Origin: Arthrobacter sp. Leaf69
GTDB lineage: Bacteria > Actinomycetota > Actinomycetes > Actinomycetales > Micrococcaceae
DNA length: 64,000 nt
Direction: 5' to 3'
Assembly: GCF_001422645.1 (NCBI RefSeq)
Contig: NZ_LMLR01000011.1
Coordinates: 1-64,000 of the forward strand
Part shown: positions 58,208 to 64,000 of the stretch, in pieces
Layout: every line of letters starts with the position of its first letter
How positions within the stretch are numbered: position 1 is the first letter of the stretch
Made by a program: the position numbers and the translations under genes
Notes under the pieces: model-generated
The model's input: the letters and a program-made list of their open reading frames with translations, nothing else
Databases searched by the model: none
What the model was told of the DNA's origin: nothing

Positions 58208-59105
58208 TGTCCTTGCCGCGGCGCTTGAGGTAGCGCTCGAATTCCCGGGCGATCGACTCGCCGCTGGCCTCCGGGAGGTCGGCGGTGTCCTTCGCTTCCT
58301 CCAACTGGCGTACGTAGGCCGCGATCTCGGGGTCTTCGGTGGCCAGCTCATCCACGCCGCGCTCCCACGCGTCCGACTCCTCGACAAGGTCCTGCGTGTC
58401 GAGCGGAACCTGCAGCAGCTCCTCGATCCGGTGCAGGAGCGCCAGCTGGGCCTTGGGGGAGGGCGCCTGGGCGACATAGTGCGGCACGGCGGCCCAGAGC
58501 GAGACCGTGGGCAGGCCGGCCAGCAGCGCGACCTCGGCGAGTACCCCGACGATCCCCACCGGACCCTCGTACTGCGACGCCTCAAGGTCCATCCGCTCGC
58601 GCAGCGCAGGGTCATCGGTGGAGGAACTCACCGGAATCGGCCGGCTGTGCGGCACGTCAGCCAGAAGTGCACCGACCAGGATCACGTAGTCCACATGGAG
58701 CGCCTCGGCATGGACCAGCAGTTCGGCGGTGTACGCCCGCCACTTATAAGACGGTTCGGTGCCCTGAACGAAGATGACGTCCACGTTGGAGTCGGGAACA
58801 CTGGCTTTGAAGATCCGGGTGGAGGGCCACTTGATCTTCCTCTCACCGGTTGCCGTGCGGCGGATCGTGGGCCGGGTGAACTGGAAATCGTAGTATTCGT
58901 CGGCGTCGATGGACCCGACCTTCTTGCCGCCCCAGAGCTTGTTCAGGTAGCGCAAGGCATCACTGGCCGCTTCCCCGGCGTCGTTCCATCCTTCGAAGGC
59001 CGCGAGCAGCACCGTGACGCGCTGGCCCTCGGGTACAGGCTGCAGCAGCCGTTCCGGCTCGGGCACGTCGCCCGTTTCCGCGGGGTCTACCTCGAAGCTA
59101 TTCAT
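58200..59105 (-). CDS. PAC2 family protein
   Basis: 301 residues. PAC2 (proteasome assembly chaperone) fold: GWNDAGEAASDALRYL, FQFTRPTIRRT and WKVPHSRPI-like PHSRPIPVSSSTDDP, and GIVGVLAEVALLAGLPTVSL. Function in bacteria is unclear. In actinobacteria it often lies near mshC and proteasome genes, as here. ATG 59105. Confidence 0.92.
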   Translation of the reverse strand: MNSFEVDPAETGDVPEPERLLQPVPEGQRVTVLLAAFEGWNDAGEAASDALRYLNKLWGGKKVGSIDADEYYDFQFTRPTIRRTATGERKIKWPSTRIFKASVPDSNVDVIFVQGTEPSYKWRAYTAELLVHAEALHVDYVILVGALLADVPHSRPIPVSSSTDDPALRERMDLEASQYEGPVGIVGVLAEVALLAGLPTVSLWAAVPHYVAQAPSPKAQLALLHRIEELLQVPLDTQDLVEESDAWERGVDELATEDPEIAAYVRQLEEAKDTADLPEASGESIAREFERYLKRRGKDKP

Positions 59106-59235
59106 CCCTTCACCCTACGTCCAAGGACCCGGGCCACGCATGGAATGAAGCGCCGGGAATCGCAGACGCGCAGGTGATATTCGCCGTAGGCGTAGTCACA
59201 GGCCCCTCGCAGGGCCGCACCGTAGACTGGAAAGC

Positions 59236-59982
59236 ATGCGATCCTCAGCTGCCCAGCCCCTCCTCAAAGCCGCTCTCTGGGACATGGACGGCACCATCGT
59301 CGACACGGAGCCGTACTGGATTGAGGCCGAGCACGCCCTGGTCACCGCGCACGGCGGGCAGTGGTCCCATGAGAAGGCCATGCAGCTGGTGGGCCAGTCC
59401 CTTGTCTTCTCCGCGGGCATCCTGCAGGACGCCGGCGTCCGGCTCGACCGCCGCGAGATCATCGACATCCTGACCGCCCACGTCGTCAGCCAGGTCCGCA
59501 CGTCCGTGCCATGGCGGCCCGGCGCCCGTGAACTGCTGGAGGAACTCCACACAGCGGGTATCCGGTGTGTCCTCGTGACCATGTCCGAGGCGCCGCTGGC
59601 GCGGGAAATCGTCGCCAGCCTGCCCAAGCCCTACTTCGATTTCCTCGTCACCGGCGACACCGTCACCCAAGGCAAGCCACATCCCGAGGCCTATCTGACG
59701 GCGGTGGAACTGCTACAGGAGCAGGACCCGGACCTCGGGCTCCACCACTGCATCGCACTGGAGGACTCCGCACCGGGCGTGGCCGCCGCCGTCGCCTCCG
59801 GCGTGCTGACCGTCGCCATTCCGCACATCGTGCCCCTCCCGCACGACCCGCGCCGCGCCATGTGGGACACCCTGGAAGGACGGACCGTGGCCGACCTCGA
59901 AGAGCTCGTCGCCCTGCGCCACGAGTTCCCGGACGCCACCTTCGGCCTGGCCCGCGCCGGGCAGGATCCCGTCCATGACTGA
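59236..59982 (+). CDS. HAD family hydrolase (phosphatase/mutase-type)
   Basis: 248 residues. Motif I DMDGTIVDTEPYW, motif III GKPHPEAYL, motif IV ALEDSAPGVAAAVASG. The cap domain lies between motif I and II. Beta-phosphoglucomutase or GS-family phosphatase type; substrate unknown. Overlaps the site-2 protease gene by eight bases. Confidence 0.93.
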   Translation: MRSSAAQPLLKAALWDMDGTIVDTEPYWIEAEHALVTAHGGQWSHEKAMQLVGQSLVFSAGILQDAGVRLDRREIIDILTAHVVSQVRTSVPWRPGARELLEELHTAGIRCVLVTMSEAPLAREIVASLPKPYFDFLVTGDTVTQGKPHPEAYLTAVELLQEQDPDLGLHHCIALEDSAPGVAAAVASGVLTVAIPHIVPLPHDPRRAMWDTLEGRTVADLEELVALRHEFPDATFGLARAGQDPVHD

Positions 59983-61183
59983 CACCGACACCCGCGGCCG
60001 CAGCGGGCAGGACCCCCAGAAGCAAAGCCGGAAAGAGGGAATCCCGCTGGGCCGCATCGCCGGCATCCCGGTGATCCTGGCCTACTCGTGGTTCATCATC
60101 GCGGCGTTCACGGTGATCGTCTACGGCCCGGTGCTGCGGGCCAACAACCCTGAGCTGGGCCTCGGCGCCTACGTCGTGGCGTTCGCCTACGCCCTCCTGC
60201 TGCTGGTTTCGGTCCTCGCGCATGAGCTCGCGCACGCGCTGACCGCCAAAATCTACCGCTGGCCCAGCGAAAAGATCGTCCTCAACCTCTGGGGCGGGCA
60301 CACCCAGTTCGAGAGCTTCACCGCCTCACCCGGCCGTTCCGTCCTCGTCGCGATGGCCGGCCCGGCAGCGAACTTCGTCCTGGCCGCCGGGGGCTGGCTG
60401 GTGCTGACCGGCGGCGACCTCAAGGGGGTCGCGGCCATCCTGGCCAATATCTTTGTCTGGGCCAACCTGCTGATCGGCCTCTTCAACGTGCTTCCCGGGT
60501 TGCCGCTCGACGGCGGACGCCTCGTCGAATCCGCGGTCTGGAAACTCACCGGCAGCCAGGAGAAGGGCACCGTGGCTGCCGGCTGGGGCGGCCGGATCAT
60601 CGTGATCGGCCTCGTGGGCTGGTTTGTTGTCCTGCCCCTGCTCAGCGGCCGTGAGCCGGACACGTCACTCGTGCTCATCACGATCCTGGTCTGCGGCTTT
60701 TTGTGGATGGGGGCCAGCGCCTCGATCCGGCAGGCCCGGCTGCGGGGCCGGCTGCCGCTCGTGGAGGCCGGTGCCCTCGCCGAACCGGCGGTGGGCCTGC
60801 CGGAGTCGGCCACCGTGGCCGACATGCTGGCCCTTGCGCATGTCCCTTCCACCGGGGCGGCCCCCGCCGTCGTGCTGTACCGCCCCGACGGGCGGCCGGC
60901 CGCCGTGGTCGACGCCGGCGCGGTCGCCACGGTTCCCGCGGCAGCCACCGCCGCCACGCCCCTGACCGCCGTGTCCTACGCCCTCGGCGCGGGCGCTTAC
61001 GTGCCTGAGTGGTCCCGGGGGCAGGAGCTGATCCAGTACCTGGCCCAACTCGAGGGCCTGGAGTACGCCGTCGTCGACCGCGACGGAACCGTCACCGGGC
61101 TGCTCCGGCAAGCCGCTGTCCTGGGCGCCCTCACGGGCAAGGGTCCCGGCGCCGGCAAGCGGACGGACGGCCAAAGCCGGTAG
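59975..61183 (+). CDS. site-2 protease (M50) with C-terminal CBS-like region
   Basis: 402 residues. HELAHALTAKIY zinc motif, GLPLDGGRLVES second motif, and about six membrane helices. Residues about 270-390 are CBS-like (PLVEAGALAEPAVGLPESAT and EYAVVDRDGTVTGLL), similar to Mycobacterium Rip3. It may cleave membrane anti-sigma factors or signal peptides. Overlaps the HAD gene. Confidence 0.9.
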   Translation: MTDTDTRGRSGQDPQKQSRKEGIPLGRIAGIPVILAYSWFIIAAFTVIVYGPVLRANNPELGLGAYVVAFAYALLLLVSVLAHELAHALTAKIYRWPSEKIVLNLWGGHTQFESFTASPGRSVLVAMAGPAANFVLAAGGWLVLTGGDLKGVAAILANIFVWANLLIGLFNVLPGLPLDGGRLVESAVWKLTGSQEKGTVAAGWGGRIIVIGLVGWFVVLPLLSGREPDTSLVLITILVCGFLWMGASASIRQARLRGRLPLVEAGALAEPAVGLPESATVADMLALAHVPSTGAAPAVVLYRPDGRPAAVVDAGAVATVPAAATAATPLTAVSYALGAGAYVPEWSRGQELIQYLAQLEGLEYAVVDRDGTVTGLLRQAAVLGALTGKGPGAGKRTDGQSR

Positions 61184-61304
61184 AGTTACCTGCCGGTCGT
61201 GTATTTCCGGGCCCGAGCCCCGGACACGAACCGCCGGGCACGAGCCGCCGGACCGCCGGCACCATCCGCGGCCACACAGCTTCACAGGATTGAGGAACAT
61301 TTTC

Positions 61305-62402
61305 ATGAGCAGCGACACCGCCGCCGGCATCAGCCCGGACGACGCCGGTACAGCCGGCAGCGCAGCAACCACCACCGCCCAGGCGTCCGGTACCGCAAAT
61401 GCCGCCGCCCCGGTAGGCGCTGCGCGCCGCCGCGGGCCGTTCCGGGAAGGCGAGCGAGTGCAGCTCACCGACGAGCGCGGCCGCATGAACACGATCAGCC
61501 TCGAGGCCGGCGGGGCGTTCCACACGCACCGCGGCTTCCTCAACCACGACGAGATCATCGGCAAGCCGGACGGCTCCGTGGTGGTCAACAACGTCGGTCA
61601 GCAGTACCAGACCCTGCGGCCCCTGCTGTCGGACTTCGTCCTCTCGATGCCACGCGGCGCAGCCGTCGTCTACCCCAAGGATGCCGGCCAGATCGTCACC
61701 ATGGCGGACATCTTCCCGGGCGCACGCGTCGTCGAAGCCGGCGTCGGCTCCGGGGCACTGTCCATCTCGCTGCTCCGCGCGGTCGGGGACAACGGTTACC
61801 TGCACTCGTTCGAGCGGCGTGAGGAATTCGCCGACATCGCCCGCGGCAACGTCGAAACGATCTTCGGCGGCCCGCACCCGGCCTGGCAGATCTCGCTCGG
61901 CGACTTCCAGGAGGAAGTGGTCCGCACCGAGGAGCCCGGCTCCGTGGACCGTGTGGTCCTGGACATGCTGGCACCATGGGAATGCCTCGACGCTGTCGCC
62001 ACCGTGCTGGCCCCGGGCGGCGTGTGGATCAACTACGTCGCCACCGTGACCCAGCTGTCCCGGACCGCGGAGGCCATCCGCGCCGACGGCCGCTTCACCG
62101 AACCCGACGCCTGGGAATCCATGGTCCGCGGCTGGCACCTCGAAGGCCTGGCGGTCCGCCCGGACCACCGGATGGTCGCGCACACCGGCTTCCTGCTGGT
62201 CACCCGGCGGCTGGCCGACGGTGTCACCGGCATCTCGGTCAAGCGCCGCCCGTCCAAGACGGACTTCAACGAAGAGGACGTCAATGCCTGGACGCCGGGG
62301 GCCGTGGGGGAGCGCGCGGTGTCGGACAAGAAGCTGCGCCGGGCCGCCCGGGACGCCATTGCCGGGACCAACGTGAAGGACGATCCGGATATTACGAAGT
62401 AG
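61305..62402 (+). CDS. trmI: tRNA (adenine-58-N1)-methyltransferase
   Basis: About 365 residues from ATG 61305 (GAGGA upstream). The N-terminal about 50 residues are Ala-rich. SAM-binding motif VVEAGVGSGALSISLL and TrmI-type PKDAGQIVTMADIFPG, with DRVVLDMLAPWE catalytic site. Acts on A58 in the TPsiC loop. Immediately before the proteasomal ATPase, as in other actinobacteria. Confidence 0.94.
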   Translation: MSSDTAAGISPDDAGTAGSAATTTAQASGTANAAAPVGAARRRGPFREGERVQLTDERGRMNTISLEAGGAFHTHRGFLNHDEIIGKPDGSVVVNNVGQQYQTLRPLLSDFVLSMPRGAAVVYPKDAGQIVTMADIFPGARVVEAGVGSGALSISLLRAVGDNGYLHSFERREEFADIARGNVETIFGGPHPAWQISLGDFQEEVVRTEEPGSVDRVVLDMLAPWECLDAVATVLAPGGVWINYVATVTQLSRTAEAIRADGRFTEPDAWESMVRGWHLEGLAVRPDHRMVAHTGFLLVTRRLADGVTGISVKRRPSKTDFNEEDVNAWTPGAVGERAVSDKKLRRAARDAIAGTNVKDDPDITK

Positions 62403-62484
62403 TCCGCATTTCGGAAGTCTTCAGCGGCACCCGGCTTCTTGGGGCTAATGTCTTAATAGAAGCGTAGGAAGGGGCTGATGCACG

Positions 62485-64000
62485 ATGGAGACTCCGAATA
62501 CCGATCCGGGCCGGACACCGGCAGAGGACGCGGCAGGGCAGGCACGGGCCGAAGGCGACCGCCAGGGCGCCGGTGAACTGTCTGTGGCCGAGCGGCAGGT
62601 CAATATCCTTCGGGACAAACTGCGGCATATTGACCGCCAGCTCGCCGCCGCCACGCAGAACAACTCCAAGCTGGTCACCATGCTGGAGGCCGCCAAGCAG
62701 GAAATCCTCCGGCTGAAGAACGCCCTCGACCAGGAGGGCCAGCCGCCGTACAGTTTCGGCACGGTACTGCAGCTGAACCCGAAACGCCATCCCTCCGTCG
62801 GCAACGGCGGGCAGGCCGCCACCGAGGAATCGGTGGACATCTTCAACGCCGGCCGCAAGATGCGCGTCGGAATCAGCCCGCTGGTCAACATGAACCAGCT
62901 GGCCGTCGGCCAGGAAGTCCTCCTCAACGAGGCGCTGCTGGTGGTGGCCGGGCTGGGCTACGAGCGGGCCGGGGACCTGGTGACGCTGAAGGAAATGCTG
63001 GGCGCGGACCGTGCACTGGTGGTGGGCCGCGCGGACGAGGAACGGGTCGTCCGGCTCTCCGGCGCCCTGCTCGCGCAGAAGCTCCGGGTCGGCGACGCCC
63101 TCTCGATCGATTCCCGCACCGGCTACGCCCTCGAGAAGATCCCGCGCTCCGAGGTGGAAAACCTCGTCCTCGAAGAAGTGCCGGACATCACCTACCAGGA
63201 CATCGGCGGGCTGGGACCGCAGATCGAACAGATCCGCGACGCCGTGGAACTTCCGTTCCTGCACCCGGACCTGTACCGCGAACACGGCCTCAAGGCGCCC
63301 AAGGGCATCCTGCTCTACGGCCCGCCGGGCTGCGGCAAAACGCTCATCGCCAAGGCCGTTGCCAACTCCCTCGCGGCCCGGGCCGCCGAACGCACCGGCA
63401 AAACGGACATGAAGAGCTACTTCCTGAACATCAAGGGCCCGGAACTGCTGGACAAGTACGTCGGCGAGACCGAACGCCACATCCGGCTGATCTTCGCCCG
63501 TGCCCGGGAGAAGGCCTCCGAGGGCAGCCCCGTGGTGGTGTTCTTCGACGAAATGGACTCGCTGTTCCGCACCCGCGGCACCGGCATCTCCTCCGACGTC
63601 GAAACGACCATCGTCCCGCAGCTCCTCAGCGAGATCGACGGCGTGGAGCGGCTCGACAACGTGATCGTCATCGGTGCGTCCAACCGCGAAGACATGATCG
63701 ACCCTGCGATCCTCAGGCCGGGCCGGCTGGACGTCAAGGTCAAGATCCACCGCCCCGACGCGGAAGCCGCCGCGGACATCTTCAACAAGTACATCACCGC
63801 TGACCTGCCCTTCCACGAGTCCGACCTCGCCGAGCACCAGGGCGATGTCCAGGCCACTGTGGATGCGATGGTCCAGCGCACCGTCGAGGCCATGTACTCC
63901 ACCGACAAGTCCAACGAATACCTCGAGGTCACCTACGCCAACGGCGACACCGAAATGCTCTACTTCAAGGACTTCAACTCCGGCGCCGTGGTGCAGAACG
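62485..64000 (+). CDS. arc: proteasomal AAA ATPase Arc/Mpa, 5' part
   Basis: 505 codons to the window end; the gene continues. ATG 62485 is preceded by GGAAGGGG. Residues about 37-80 form the N-terminal coiled coil ([18 protein letters not shown]), followed by two OB domains, then the AAA module with Walker [12 protein letters not shown] near residue 279 and Walker [13 protein letters not shown]. It binds Pup-tagged proteins and feeds the 20S proteasome. The dop, pup and prcBA genes are expected downstream. Confidence 0.96.
   Translation, partial: METPNTDPGRTPAEDAAGQARAEGDRQGAGELSVAERQVNILRDKLRHIDRQLAAATQNNSKLVTMLEAAKQEILRLKNALDQEGQPPYSFGTVLQLNPKRHPSVGNGGQAATEESVDIFNAGRKMRVGISPLVNMNQLAVGQEVLLNEALLVVAGLGYERAGDLVTLKEMLGADRALVVGRADEERVVRLSGALLAQKLRVGDALSIDSRTGYALEKIPRSEVENLVLEEVPDITYQDIGGLGPQIEQIRDAVELPFLHPDLYREHGLKAPKGILLYGPPGCGKTLIAKAVANSLAARAAERTGKTDMKSYFLNIKGPELLDKYVGETERHIRLIFARAREKASEGSPVVVFFDEMDSLFRTRGTGISSDVETTIVPQLLSEIDGVERLDNVIVIGASNREDMIDPAILRPGRLDVKVKIHRPDAEAAADIFNKYITADLPFHESDLAEHQGDVQATVDAMVQRTVEAMYSTDKSNEYLEVTYANGDTEMLYFKDFNSGAVVQN

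Overview
The window is chromosomal DNA from a high-GC Gram-positive bacterium, most likely Arthrobacter, Pseudarthrobacter or another member of the Micrococcaceae. The lineage call rests on mycothiol synthesis (mshC), the start of a proteasome locus (trmI followed by the Arc/Mpa ATPase), the actinobacterial glgC/glgA pair, DUF3099 and DUF5703 genes, and frequent GTG/TTG starts. No rRNA, CRISPR array or intact prophage was seen. One tRNA-Leu was found.

Layout. 1-5.1 kb: the 3' end of a biotin-dependent acyl-CoA carboxylase subunit, a large ornithine/lysine/arginine-type decarboxylase, then a graveyard of mobile DNA (broken HTH and zinc-ribbon genes and a Tn3-family transposase tail). 5.1-7.3 kb: a bioY-bioM-bioN biotin ECF transporter operon. 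7.5-19.5 kb: housekeeping genes, including an ABC-F ATPase, YbaK-type deacylase, SURF1, DUF3099, FabG, Hsp20, SDR, serB, an ABC ATPase, TauE/SafE, a SpoU methylase, L31 type B and lipoate ligase. 19.7-27 kb: pepN, a YeiH-type transporter, and an operon of circularly permuted ATP-grasp, alpha-E and transglutaminase proteins. 27-31.6 kb: a DevS/DevR-like two-component pair flanked by two PPOX-fold flavoprotein-like genes and a universal stress protein, with DevR-box-like palindromes in the promoter regions. 31.6-36 kb: a zinc-ribbon SDR and the divergent glgC/glgA pair. 36-42.7 kb: acyl-CoA dehydrogenase, TetR regulator, thiolase, FabG4 and MaoC hydratase, syntenic with mycobacterial fadE5-fadA2-fabG4-htdX and arranged around one perfect palindromic operator. 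42.8-50.3 kb: FUSC exporter, serine hydrolase, Xi-type GST, M50-like peptidase, a DksA-like protein, hemerythrin and malQ. 50.4-62.4 kb: DUF805, tRNA-Leu, M20 peptidase, acyl-CoA dehydrogenase, DUF5703, aldo/keto reductase, uppP, mshC, PAC2, HAD, a site-2 protease and trmI. The window ends inside the proteasomal ATPase gene.

How the parts fit. Biotin import (bioYMN) lies near a biotin enzyme. The fadE/fadA/fabG4/htdX-like set makes a self-contained acyl-CoA cycle under TetR control. The 27-31 kb locus looks like a compact dormancy or redox-response regulon. glgC/glgA build glycogen and malQ recycles glucans. The mshC to arc segment keeps the conserved actinobacterial order leading into the Pup-proteasome system.
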